A stretch of DNA of 52,336 nt from positions 1-52,336 of the forward strand of contig JAGZHZ010000018.1 of the NCBI GenBank assembly GCA_018366495.1, in the 5' to 3' direction. Made by a program: the position numbers and the translations under genes. Of this stretch, positions 42,426 through 50,563 are shown in pieces (position 1 is the first letter of the stretch; every line of letters starts with the position of its first letter). Source of the DNA: Clostridiales bacterium (GTDB lineage Bacteria; Bacillota; Clostridia; Lachnospirales; Lachnospiraceae). Below the pieces are notes generated by a model. The model did not search any database. It had not been told where the DNA came from and saw nothing but the letters and a program-made list of their open reading frames with translations.

Positions 42426-43451
42426 ATGGATTACAAGAATGCAGGCGTTGATATTGAGGCAGGATACAAATCAGTAGAGTTGATGAAAGAACATATTAAA
42501 AAGACAATGAGACCAGAGGTACTGACAAATATCGGAGGGTTCTCCGGTGCATTTTCCATGGAAAAATTTAAAAACATGGAAAAACCGACACTGGTTTCCG
42601 GAACAGACGGTGTGGGAACAAAATTAAAACTGGCTTTTGTTATGGATAAACATGATACAGTTGGTATTGATTGCGTTGCGATGTGCGTCAATGATATTGC
42701 ATGTGCAGGCGGTGAACCATTGTTTTTCTTAGATTATATTGCCTGCGGAAAAAATATTCCAGAGAAAATTGCTACAATTGTGAGCGGAGTTGCAGAAGGA
42801 TGTACACAGTCTGACGCAGCCCTGATCGGAGGAGAGACAGCAGAGATGCCAGGATTTTATCCGGAAGATGAATATGATCTGGCAGGTTTTGCAGTCGGCG
42901 TTGTAGATGAAAAAGATTTAATCACAGGCGCTGATATTAAAGATCAGGATGTTTTGATTGGAATCGCTTCTTCTGGTGTGCACAGCAACGGTTTCTCACT
43001 TGTCAGAAAAGTATTTAAGATGGAAAAAGAAGTACTGGACAAATACTATGATGAATTAGGAACAACATTGGGTGAAGCTTTGCTGGCTCCGACAAAAATT
43101 TATGTGAAGACCCTGAAAAACATTAAAGAAGCAGGCGTTAAAATTAAAGGATGCAGCCATATCACAGGAGGCGGATTCTATGAGAACGTTCCAAGAATGC
43201 TTCCAGAAGGTGTACGTGCTGTGATCAGAAAAGACAGCTATGAGGTTCCGGCTTTATTCCGTATGCTTGCAAAAGAAGGAAACATTGAAGAGAAGATGAT
43301 GTATAACACATACAACATGGGAATCGGAATGGTTCTGGCTGTAGATCCAAAAGATGTAGACAAGACAAGAGAGGCAATCAGCGCGGCAGGCGAGACTTCT
43401 TATGTGATCGGTCATATTGAAAACGGAGAAAAGGGCGTTACATTATGCTAA
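42426..43451 (+). CDS. purM: Phosphoribosylformylglycinamidine cyclo-ligase PurM
   Basis: Makes AIR from FGAM with ATP. The 341-residue length is typical. Blocks seen: DYKNAGVDIEAG at the N-terminus, SGTDGVGTKLKLA at about 59-71, VAMCVNDIACAGGEPLFFLDY, LIGGETAEMPGFY and HITGGGFYENVPRMLP. SD CCAGGAGG lies 8 bases upstream. It starts 86 bases after purE and overlaps purN by 7 bases, so purM-purN are coupled. Confidence 0.96.
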   Translation: MDYKNAGVDIEAGYKSVELMKEHIKKTMRPEVLTNIGGFSGAFSMEKFKNMEKPTLVSGTDGVGTKLKLAFVMDKHDTVGIDCVAMCVNDIACAGGEPLFFLDYIACGKNIPEKIATIVSGVAEGCTQSDAALIGGETAEMPGFYPEDEYDLAGFAVGVVDEKDLITGADIKDQDVLIGIASSGVHSNGFSLVRKVFKMEKEVLDKYYDELGTTLGEALLAPTKIYVKTLKNIKEAGVKIKGCSHITGGGFYENVPRMLPEGVRAVIRKDSYEVPALFRMLAKEGNIEEKMMYNTYNMGIGMVLAVDPKDVDKTREAISAAGETSYVIGHIENGEKGVTLC

Positions 43452-44086
43452 AAATTGCAGTACTGGTGTCTGGAGGCGGAACAAACCTCCAGGCAATTAT
43501 AGATGAGATTGAAAAAGGAACAGTCACAAATACAGAGATTGCGGCTGTGATCAGCAATAACAAAAATGCGTACGCTCTGGAGAGAGCAAGACAGCACAAT
43601 ATTCCTGCCGTGTGCGTATCACCGAAAGATTATGGCACAAGGGAAGAATTTAACAAAGAACTGTTAAAGAAGATCCAGTCTTTTGACGTGGATCTTGTTG
43701 TGCTTGCAGGATGTCTCGTAGTGATTCCGAAAATCATGGTGGAAGCATATCCGAACAGAATTATTAATATCCATCCATCCCTGATTCCTTCTTTCTGCGG
43801 AACGGGGTATTATGGCCTGAAAGTTCATGAGGCGGCGCTGGAACGCGGCGTGAAAGTGACGGGAGCTACTGTTCACTTTGTGGATGATGGGACAGATACC
43901 GGTCCGATTATTTTGCAGAAGGCTGTGGAAATAAAACAGGGAGACACACCGGAGATTCTGCAGCAGCGTGTGATGAAAGAAGCAGAATGGAAAATCATGC
44001 CGCAGGCGATCGACTTGATTGCGAACGGAAAGATTGCAGTGCGGGACGGCAAGGTTGTTTTGGTAGATAAATTGGAGGACTGCTAA
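43445..44086 (+). CDS. purN: Phosphoribosylglycinamide formyltransferase PurN
   Basis: Transfers a formyl group from 10-formyl-tetrahydrofolate to GAR. The 213-residue protein has the phosphate-binding VSGGGTNLQAI at about 8-18, the catalytic Asn-His-Asp region (RIINIHPSLIPSFCGTGYYG with Asn and His, and VDDGTDTGPII with Asp). Its ATG lies inside the end of purM and purD begins 1 base after its stop. Confidence 0.95.
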   Translation: MLKIAVLVSGGGTNLQAIIDEIEKGTVTNTEIAAVISNNKNAYALERARQHNIPAVCVSPKDYGTREEFNKELLKKIQSFDVDLVVLAGCLVVIPKIMVEAYPNRIINIHPSLIPSFCGTGYYGLKVHEAALERGVKVTGATVHFVDDGTDTGPIILQKAVEIKQGDTPEILQQRVMKEAEWKIMPQAIDLIANGKIAVRDGKVVLVDKLEDC

Positions 44087-44087
44087 G

Positions 44088-45359
44088 ATGAAAGTTTTAA
44101 TTGTAGGAAGCGGCGGAAGAGAACATGCGATTGCGTGGAAAGCAGCGCAGAGTCCAAAAGTAGACAAGATTTTCTGTGCGCCTGGCAATGCAGGAATTGA
44201 AGAGTACGCGCAGTGTGTGAATATTGGAGCCATGGAGTTTGACCGTCTGGTGGACTTCGCAAAAAAAGAAAAGATTGATTTGACGATCATCGGCATGGAC
44301 GATCCTCTGGTGGGAGGAATCGTGGACGCATTTGAGGCGGAGGGACTCCGCGTATTTGGACCGAGAAAAAATGCTGCAGTCTTAGAAGGCTCAAAAGCAT
44401 TCTCAAAAGATTTGATGAAAAAATATCATATTCCTACTGCGGCATATGAAAATTTCTCTGATCCGGAAAGCGCTCTTTCCTATCTGGAAAATGCAAAATT
44501 CCCGATTGTGTTAAAAGCGGATGGCCTTGCACTCGGAAAAGGAGTTCTGATCTGCAATACACTGGAAGAGGCAAAAGAAGGCGTAAAATCCATCATGATG
44601 GATAAAAAGTTTGGCTCCGCAGGAAACCAGATGGTTGTGGAAGAATTCATGACAGGAAGAGAAGTTTCTGTTCTCTCTTTTGTGGACGGCAAGACGATCA
44701 AGACCATGACTTCTGCTCAGGATCACAAAAGAGCCGGAGACGGAGATACGGGATTAAATACAGGCGGAATGGGAACATTCTCACCAAGCCCGTTCTATAC
44801 AGAAGAAGTGGATGAGTTTTGCAGGAAATATATCTATCAGCCGACTGTGGATGCGATGGCCGCTGAGGGCAGAGAATTTAAGGGAATTATTTTCTTTGGC
44901 CTGATGCTGACAGAAGACGGACCGAAAGTGCTGGAGTATAATGCCAGATTTGGAGACCCGGAGGCACAGGTTGTTCTGCCGAGAATGAAAAATGATATGG
45001 TGGAAGTGATGGAAGCCTGCGTTGATGGAACACTGGATCAGATTGATCTTCAGTTTGAGGACAATGCTGCTGTCTGCGTTGTGCTGGCTTCAGAGGGATA
45101 TCCTGTTCAGTATGAAAAAGGGCTTCCGATCAGAGGGCTGGAGAACTTTAAGGAAAAAGACGGATATTATGTATTCCATGCAGGAACAAAAAAAGATTGC
45201 GGTCAGATTGTAACAAATGGCGGACGTGTATTAGGTGTGACAGCAAAGGGAAGTGATTTAAAACAGGCCAGAGCAAACGCTTATGAGGCAATTCAGTGGA
45301 TTGACTTTGATAATAAATACTATCGTCATGACATTGGAAAGGCGATTGATGAAGCGTAG
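44088..45359 (+). CDS. purD: Phosphoribosylamine-glycine ligase PurD
   Basis: Joins glycine to phosphoribosylamine with ATP to give GAR. The 423-residue ATP-grasp protein starts KVLIVGSGGREHAIAWK and includes KADGLALGKGVLIC, NTGGMGTFSPSP at about 221-232 and the metal-binding LEYNARFGDPEAQVVLP. It is the last gene of the purE-purM-purN-purD operon; the genes for the first step and for purL, purC, purB and purH lie elsewhere. A cell-surface gene follows after 26 bases with no terminator between, so some read-through is likely. Confidence 0.96.
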   Translation: MKVLIVGSGGREHAIAWKAAQSPKVDKIFCAPGNAGIEEYAQCVNIGAMEFDRLVDFAKKEKIDLTIIGMDDPLVGGIVDAFEAEGLRVFGPRKNAAVLEGSKAFSKDLMKKYHIPTAAYENFSDPESALSYLENAKFPIVLKADGLALGKGVLICNTLEEAKEGVKSIMMDKKFGSAGNQMVVEEFMTGREVSVLSFVDGKTIKTMTSAQDHKRAGDGDTGLNTGGMGTFSPSPFYTEEVDEFCRKYIYQPTVDAMAAEGREFKGIIFFGLMLTEDGPKVLEYNARFGDPEAQVVLPRMKNDMVEVMEACVDGTLDQIDLQFEDNAAVCVVLASEGYPVQYEKGLPIRGLENFKEKDGYYVFHAGTKKDCGQIVTNGGRVLGVTAKGSDLKQARANAYEAIQWIDFDNKYYRHDIGKAIDEA

Positions 45360-45385
45360 AGTCTGTATGACAAAGGAGTAAATAT

Positions 45386-46621
45386 ATGAAAAAATTATGG
45401 AAGCAGTTGGGGAGAAAAGTGGTACCAGTACTGATGATGGTATTGCTTTTGACAATGACGGCATCTGCGGAAGGATATTCTGGGGATAACTCACTGGCGG
45501 CGCTGGGAGTAGAAAATGGTACCGTGACACCGGAATTTGAATATTCAACGTGGGAATACAATGTAACAGTAGCGCCAGGAACGACAGAATTGATCTTAAA
45601 TCCTGTCACATCTGATCCAAATGCTCAGGTCATTGATATCAGCGGAACAACATTGGGTGAAGATGGAACGGCGACAGTAGTGATCACAGTGCAGGCAGAA
45701 AATGGAGATCAGTTTCCATACACACTGCATGTAACAACAGACCAGACAGCAGCGCCGACGGCTCAGACAGAAGAGACACCTCAGACGGAGGAAACTCCTC
45801 AGACAGAGACGCAGGCGCCAGAGACAGAAAATGCAAAAATAAAAGAACTGGAGACAAAAAATAAATTGTTCCGTTCTCAGGCAGATGAATACAAAGAAGA
45901 AAGCGAACTGCGCATGAAGATTATTCTGGGCTTCATTGTTGTTACAGTGATTCTGATTTTTATCATTATCAATCTGCTGATGAAAATCAAAGATTCAAAA
46001 AAAGATTTAAGAGAGTTCGAGAGTGATATTGACTCTATGCATAAAAAGAAGAATGCTTCTTTTGACACTTATTATACGCCGCAGCAGGGAAGAGGTATTC
46101 CGAAAAATATTACTCCTGTAAACGGGGGAAACTATCAGGAAGAGACATTCCGCCAGGTAGAAAATGATGGCGCAGAAGATAAGACAGCTGCCAGAAAACA
46201 GGCGAGAGCAGAAAAGAAAGCTGCAAAGGCAGAAGCAAAAGCCGCAAAAAAGGCAGCAAAATATGACCAGCAGCAGAGCGACTCCATTAACAGCGGGGCT
46301 GTAAACCGTCAGCCGGCACAGCAGCCGAGGGGAAATATGAATACTCCGCCGATGAATACGCAGACGATGCGTCAGCCTCAAAATGGAATGAACGGAGCAA
46401 TGATGCGCCAGCCGCAGCAGGGAGTTCCAAACGGTCAGCCAATGAATAACCCGATGGGTGGCATGAATAATAATATGGGACCTTATGTGGGACGTCAGCC
46501 GCAGCAGGGAACCGGCTCAAATGTTCCGACAGGACAGAATCGCCCGCAGCCTTCCAGAGAATCTTCCACTTCTCAGGAACAAGAACATTCTAAAGTAGAA
46601 ATTGATATGATTGACTTATAA
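45386..46621 (+). CDS. Transmembrane protein with cadherin-like domain and disordered inner tail
   Basis: A 411-residue protein of unknown function. Signal peptide 1-28 (cleavage after TASA); an outer cadherin-like beta-sandwich domain (about 31-118), recognised by SLAALGVENGTVTPEF, YNVTVAPGTTELIL and TVQAENGDQFPYTLHV; a TEETPQ-rich linker (121-149); a short coiled coil (150-176); one membrane segment (178-199). About 210 residues should lie inside: a helical part, a run of Lys/Ala (KKAAKAEAKAAKKAAK) and a long Gln/Asn/Pro/Met/Gly-rich disordered end. It may be a bridge between the surface and a cytoplasmic partner. SD AAAGGAG; ends at a clear terminator. Confidence 0.85.
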   Translation: MKKLWKQLGRKVVPVLMMVLLLTMTASAEGYSGDNSLAALGVENGTVTPEFEYSTWEYNVTVAPGTTELILNPVTSDPNAQVIDISGTTLGEDGTATVVITVQAENGDQFPYTLHVTTDQTAAPTAQTEETPQTEETPQTETQAPETENAKIKELETKNKLFRSQADEYKEESELRMKIILGFIVVTVILIFIIINLLMKIKDSKKDLREFESDIDSMHKKKNASFDTYYTPQQGRGIPKNITPVNGGNYQEETFRQVENDGAEDKTAARKQARAEKKAAKAEAKAAKKAAKYDQQQSDSINSGAVNRQPAQQPRGNMNTPPMNTQTMRQPQNGMNGAMMRQPQQGVPNGQPMNNPMGGMNNNMGPYVGRQPQQGTGSNVPTGQNRPQPSRESSTSQEQEHSKVEIDMIDL

Positions 46622-46637
46622 GATATAAGACAAAAGA

Positions 46638-46674
46638 AGAAAAAGCAGCCTTCCGAAAAAAGGGTGCTTTTTCT
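46638..46674 (+). terminator. Intrinsic terminator after the cadherin-like gene
   Basis: A 15-base left arm (46638-46652) pairs with 46660-46674 with a single G-G mismatch; loop of 7 bases and a T-run within the right arm. It ends the pur/cadherin-like transcript. Confidence 0.85.
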
Positions 46675-46740
46675 GATATCTGGGGAATAGAAATTTTGCA
46701 TTACGAGATAGAGGTTTGCAGGGAAAGCGAGAAAGGAAGC

Positions 46741-46769
46741 TTGACATAAAGTGATAGCTGTTATATCAT
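46741..46769 (+). promoter_or_regulatory. Promoter of the GntR-clpC region
   Basis: TTGACA (46741-46746), exactly 17 bases, TATCAT (46764-46769). It is overlapped by the 21-bp dyad described separately. Start codon of the GntR gene is about 97 bases further on. Confidence 0.75.
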
Positions 46770-46779
46770 TAATATAACA
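46759..46779. promoter_or_regulatory. Operator-like dyad on the GntR promoter
   Basis: TGTTATAT (46759-46766) and ATATAACA (46772-46779) form a perfect inverted repeat around CATTA, covering the -10 box. Such a dyad next to a GntR-type gene is a natural autorepression site; this is inference from position and symmetry. Confidence 0.6.
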
Positions 46780-46865
46780 ATATAATCTTTTGAAAATCAT
46801 ACAAAGAGAAATATTGTGCTGAGGAAAAGAACGTTTTGGAAGATAGATAAAGAAGGTGTTGTATC

Positions 46866-47249
46866 GTGATTATTAAGATTGATTTTCAAAGTGATGAGGC
46901 ATTGTATGTACAGCTGCGCAATCAAATTATTGTGGGAATAGCCAATGCTTCCATTCAGGAGGGAGACGTCCTGCCGTCTGTCAGACAGTTGGCGGAAGAT
47001 ATTGGAATTAATATGCACACGGTCAATAAAGCGTATTCCGTGCTGAGGCAGGAAGGATTTGTGACGATTGACAGAAGAAAAGGAGCAGTGGTTTCACTGG
47101 ATGTGGATAAGCTGAAAGCACTGGAAGAAATGAGAAGAAATCTTCGTGTGGTGCTGGCGAAAGGCTGCTGCAAACATATCACACGAAAAGAAGTGCATCA
47201 GCTGGTGGATGAAATCTTTTCGGAGTATGAAAAACAGGAAAAATTATAA
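46866..47249 (+). CDS. GntR family regulator, YtrA type (GTG start)
   Basis: A 127-residue regulator with a GntR winged helix (about 10-75: ALYVQLRNQIIVGIA, LPSVRQLAEDIGINMHTVNKAYSVLRQEGFV) and only a short helical tail, as in the YtrA subfamily, which lacks a large ligand domain. The start is GTG at 46866 with GAAGGTG upstream. YtrA-type genes usually sit with ABC transporter genes; none is here, and clpC follows after 122 bases. It probably represses its own promoter through the dyad at 46759-46779; whether it also controls clpC is open. Confidence 0.93.
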   Translation: MIIKIDFQSDEALYVQLRNQIIVGIANASIQEGDVLPSVRQLAEDIGINMHTVNKAYSVLRQEGFVTIDRRKGAVVSLDVDKLKALEEMRRNLRVVLAKGCCKHITRKEVHQLVDEIFSEYEKQEKL

Positions 47250-47371
47250 AAACAGAAAGAATTTTGCAGAGAACGAAAAAACTTCTCGCATAAGCAGGGG
47301 AATTTAAAGAAAGGAAAAGTCACTCAAGAAACAGAGGAAGATCCATCGTATTTTGAGTGGCAGGAATGAGG

Positions 47372-49813
47372 ATGCAGTATACACAAAATGCGGCCGAGGC
47401 ATTGAGACTTGCAGAAAAAGCGGCAAAGAACAGAGGAAGAGGATGCATTGGATCGGAAGATCTGCTGTTGGGACTTTTAAGAGAAGGAAAAGGAACAGCG
47501 GCGATTGTTCTGAGGAATAATAAAGTTCAGGAAAAAAATTTGGAGGAACTGATTGAACGCCTTGTGACACCGGAGACGGGAGCAGAAGATTTCAGACAGC
47601 AAGTCTGCACTCCAAGAGCACAGTACCTTCTTGACAACGCCAGAAAGGAAGCAGCATCATTTCGTGCGGAGGAGATTGGAACGGAGCACATTCTGATTGC
47701 AATGCTGAAGGATCTGGAATGTGCTGCGACGAGACTCCTCTATACAATGAAAGTCAACATCTCAAAGATGATGGCAGAGATCATTGAGGCTATGGGAGAG
47801 AGCGCAGAAAAATATAAAGAAATCATGGCGTCTTTAAAGGAGGGAAAAGGAAAGACAGGAACCTCTATTTTAGATCAGTACAGCCGAGATTTGACAGAAT
47901 CTAGTTTTGCGGGAGATCTCGATCCTGTAGTGGGAAGAGAAAAAGAGACAGATCGCATTATTCAGATCTTGAGCCGCAGAACAAAAAATAATCCATGTCT
48001 GATAGGAGAACCTGGAGTTGGAAAGACGGCGATCGTAGAAGGGCTTGCCCACAGAATCGTGGAAGGAAGCGTTCCGGAATCCATTCAGGGAAAGCGTGTG
48101 ATGATGCTGGATCTGGCCAGCATGATTGCAGGTACAAAATACCGCGGGGAATTTGAAGAACGCATGAAAAAGCTGATTCAGGAAGTGCGTGAAAGCAAAG
48201 ATGTTCTTTTATTTGTGGATGAGATCCATACAATTATAGGCGCAGGCGGTGCAGAGGGAGCAATGGATGCTTCCAATATTTTGAAGCCATCTCTCGCCAG
48301 AGGAGAAATTCAGCTGATTGGTGCAACAACAGTGGAAGAATACAGAAAGCATATTGAAAAAGATCCGGCCCTGGAGCGGCGTTTCCAGCCAGTCATGGTG
48401 GAAGAGCCGACTGAAAAAGAAACGATTGAGATTTTAAACGGATTGAAGTCTCAATATGAAAAACATCATGGTGTAGAGATTACACAGGAGGCGATCAAAG
48501 CGGCCGTTTCTCTGTCTGTGCGCTATATCAATGACCGTTTTCTGCCCGATAAGGCGATTGACCTGATCGACGAAGCTTCCTCCAGAAAGCATCTGGGAGG
48601 GTATCAGATTCCAGATCAGATGAAAGAATTAGAAAAAGAAATCGAGGACTTATATAATAAAAAAGAGACTGCCTTAGTGGAAGGCGATCTGAAAGAGGCA
48701 TCTAGACTGAATGCGGAACAAAGTGAAAAAGAGAAAAAACTGGAACAGATGAGAAAGCGTTTCGAAAAAAAGACGCAGAACGGCAAATTGATGGTAGAAG
48801 AAAACGATATTGCAGCAGTAGTATCCATGTGGACAAAAATTCCGACTCAGAAATTGGCAGAGCAGGAGACAACACGGCTTTTGCGTCTGGAAAAGACGCT
48901 TCATCAAAGAGTCATCGGTCAGGATGAAGCTGTGACAGCTGTTGCCAAGGCGATTAAACGAGGAAGAGTAGGCTTAAAAGATCCGAAACGTCCGATCGGT
49001 TCATTTTTATTCTTAGGACCGACAGGCGTTGGAAAGACGGAACTGTCAAAGGCAGTCGCGGAGACGGTATTTGGAAGCGAACGAGCTTTGATCCGTGTAG
49101 ATATGACAGAATATATGGAAAAACATAGTGTCTCAAAACTGGTAGGTTCTCCTCCGGGATATGTAGGATATGAGGAGGGTGGTCAGCTCAGCGAAAAAGT
49201 ACGCAGAAATCCATATTCGGTTATCTTGTTTGACGAGATCGAAAAAGCACACCCAGATGTTTTTAACATCTTACTTCAGGTGCTGGATGACGGTCATATC
49301 ACAGATGCGCAGGGCAGAAAAGTAGATTTTAAAAATACAATTCTGATTATGACGTCAAACGCAGGAGCTCAGGCCATCATAGAACCGAAAAAACTGGGAT
49401 TTATCGCAGTAGATGATGAAAAGAGAAATTATAACAGGATGAAGGAAGGAGTGATGGAAGAAGTAAAGAGGATTTTCAAACCGGAATTTTTGAACCGTAT
49501 TGATGAAGTCATTGTCTTCCATTCCCTGAACAAAGAGAATATCCGGGAGATTATTTCACTGTTGATAAAAGAATTTGCACAGCGGTGCAAAAAACAGCTG
49601 AATCTGGATTTACAGGTGACCGGAGCAGTAAAGACAGATCTTGCAGAGAAGGCATATGATGAAAAATATGGAGCTCGTCCTCTTAAGAGAGCGATTCAGT
49701 CCCGGATTGAAGATGCTTTGACGGAAGAAATTTTGGAAGGAAAAGTGAAACCGGGAGATTCTGTCTGCGTTAAGCTTTCCAAGGGAGAAATTCAATTTGT
49801 AGTAAAAGAATAA
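47372..49813 (+). CDS. clpC: ATP-dependent Clp protease ATPase ClpC
   Basis: The AAA+ unfoldase that feeds ClpP. In 813 residues: N-terminal Clp repeats (YTQNAAEALRLAEKAAKN onward), AAA+ domain 1 with GEPGVGKT at about 212, a short middle region with a UVR-like segment (MKELEKEIEDLYNKKE) that marks ClpC rather than ClpB, and AAA+ domain 2 with GPTGVGKT at about 549 and GYEEGGQLSEKVRRNPYSV. I choose ATG 47372, 6 bases after AGGA; GTG 47357 and ATG 47366 are in frame but badly placed relative to an SD. In Bacillus the order is ctsR-mcsA-mcsB-clpC-radA; here only clpC and radA remain, with a GntR gene upstream. Confidence 0.95.
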   Translation: MQYTQNAAEALRLAEKAAKNRGRGCIGSEDLLLGLLREGKGTAAIVLRNNKVQEKNLEELIERLVTPETGAEDFRQQVCTPRAQYLLDNARKEAASFRAEEIGTEHILIAMLKDLECAATRLLYTMKVNISKMMAEIIEAMGESAEKYKEIMASLKEGKGKTGTSILDQYSRDLTESSFAGDLDPVVGREKETDRIIQILSRRTKNNPCLIGEPGVGKTAIVEGLAHRIVEGSVPESIQGKRVMMLDLASMIAGTKYRGEFEERMKKLIQEVRESKDVLLFVDEIHTIIGAGGAEGAMDASNILKPSLARGEIQLIGATTVEEYRKHIEKDPALERRFQPVMVEEPTEKETIEILNGLKSQYEKHHGVEITQEAIKAAVSLSVRYINDRFLPDKAIDLIDEASSRKHLGGYQIPDQMKELEKEIEDLYNKKETALVEGDLKEASRLNAEQSEKEKKLEQMRKRFEKKTQNGKLMVEENDIAAVVSMWTKIPTQKLAEQETTRLLRLEKTLHQRVIGQDEAVTAVAKAIKRGRVGLKDPKRPIGSFLFLGPTGVGKTELSKAVAETVFGSERALIRVDMTEYMEKHSVSKLVGSPPGYVGYEEGGQLSEKVRRNPYSVILFDEIEKAHPDVFNILLQVLDDGHITDAQGRKVDFKNTILIMTSNAGAQAIIEPKKLGFIAVDDEKRNYNRMKEGVMEEVKRIFKPEFLNRIDEVIVFHSLNKENIREIISLLIKEFAQRCKKQLNLDLQVTGAVKTDLAEKAYDEKYGARPLKRAIQSRIEDALTEEILEGKVKPGDSVCVKLSKGEIQFVVKE

Positions 49814-49884
49814 AAATAGAAATGTGACAGCCAAAAATTACTTGTCGAAATAAATAGAAAACTGTAGCAAAAATAAAAGATTTA

Positions 49885-49893
49885 TGTTAAAAT
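49885..49893 (+). promoter_or_regulatory. Extended -10 promoter upstream of gene 49987
   Basis: TGTTAAAAT (TG at 49885-49886, TAAAAT at 49888-49893), about 94 bases before the ATG. No clear -35 at the right spacing. Confidence 0.45.
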
Positions 49894-49986
49894 TTAAACT
49901 ACAAAGAACCGGCGGTTGTTTGAAAAATCAGAAAGACCGTACAGGAAAAAATAATTTATAAAGACACATTTGGGAGGACATTTAAG

Positions 49987-50400
49987 ATGTCAGTTGTAAA
50001 AGAATTAATACGCACAGAGGCAGATCATACAATCAGCTTCGGAAACTATGAATTAAGTGAAAAATCAAAAAAAGAGAATTTTGAGTATGACGGAGATTTA
50101 TACAAAGTAAAAACGTTCAAAGAAATTACAAAGTTGGAGAGAAACGGAATGTTTGTATATGAATCAGTTCCAGGAACGACAGTCAGCCATTTTTCTGAGG
50201 ATGACAAAGAACTGAGCTTTGAAGTGGAAGGAATGGAAGATGCGCAGATCACAGTTGAGCTGGAAGAGGAGACGGAGTACAGCATATGGATCGACGGTGA
50301 GGAAGCTGGAACTGTGAAGACAAACAAGGGCGGAAAATTGAGCCTGAGTGTGGAATTGGAAAATGCAGATAAAGCTTCTGTAAAAATTCAAAGAGCATAA
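49987..50400 (+). CDS. Small all-beta protein of unknown function (endosialidase-like annotation)
   Basis: A 137-residue acidic protein, MSVVKELIRTEADHTISFGNY at its start. The pattern of short alternating hydrophobic strands (DLYKVKTFKEITKLE, GMFVYESVPGTTV, DAQITVELEEETEYSIWIDGEEAGTVKTNKGGKLSLSVEL read as separate strands) suggests two beta domains. I recall near relatives in Clostridia being labelled endosialidase, but nothing in the sequence shows a glycosidase active site and there is no signal peptide, so that label should not be trusted. SD TGGGAGGA is strong. It sits between clpC and radA with its own promoter and terminator. Confidence 0.82.
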   Translation: MSVVKELIRTEADHTISFGNYELSEKSKKENFEYDGDLYKVKTFKEITKLERNGMFVYESVPGTTVSHFSEDDKELSFEVEGMEDAQITVELEEETEYSIWIDGEEAGTVKTNKGGKLSLSVELENADKASVKIQRA

Positions 50401-50409
50401 AAGAGACAG

Positions 50410-50456
50410 AAGGGAGTGTCATGGGCAGAGAAGCTGCTCCAGGCGGCTCCCTTTTT
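50410..50456 (+). terminator. Intrinsic terminator
   Basis: AAGGGAG (50410-50416) pairs with CTCCCTT (50447-50453) with an inner GCAG/CTGC stem, followed by TTTTTAAATTTTTT. Confidence 0.8.
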
Positions 50457-50563
50457 AAATTTTTTGACTGCATTTTTATAAAACCGCAGCCAGAAAACCT
50501 ATTACAGTACCAAAATAAATCATAAGGCCGACCAGAAAGAGAAAGTGGTGAAAGGAAAAGAGA

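Noticed and set aside
50476..50560. - strand frame ending in a hydrophobic segment (GLMIYFGTVIGFLAAVL) in the gap before radA
   Set aside because: The segment looks membrane-like, but the frame's upstream part is antisense to radA, there is no SD, and a start at its internal ATG would give only 15 residues.
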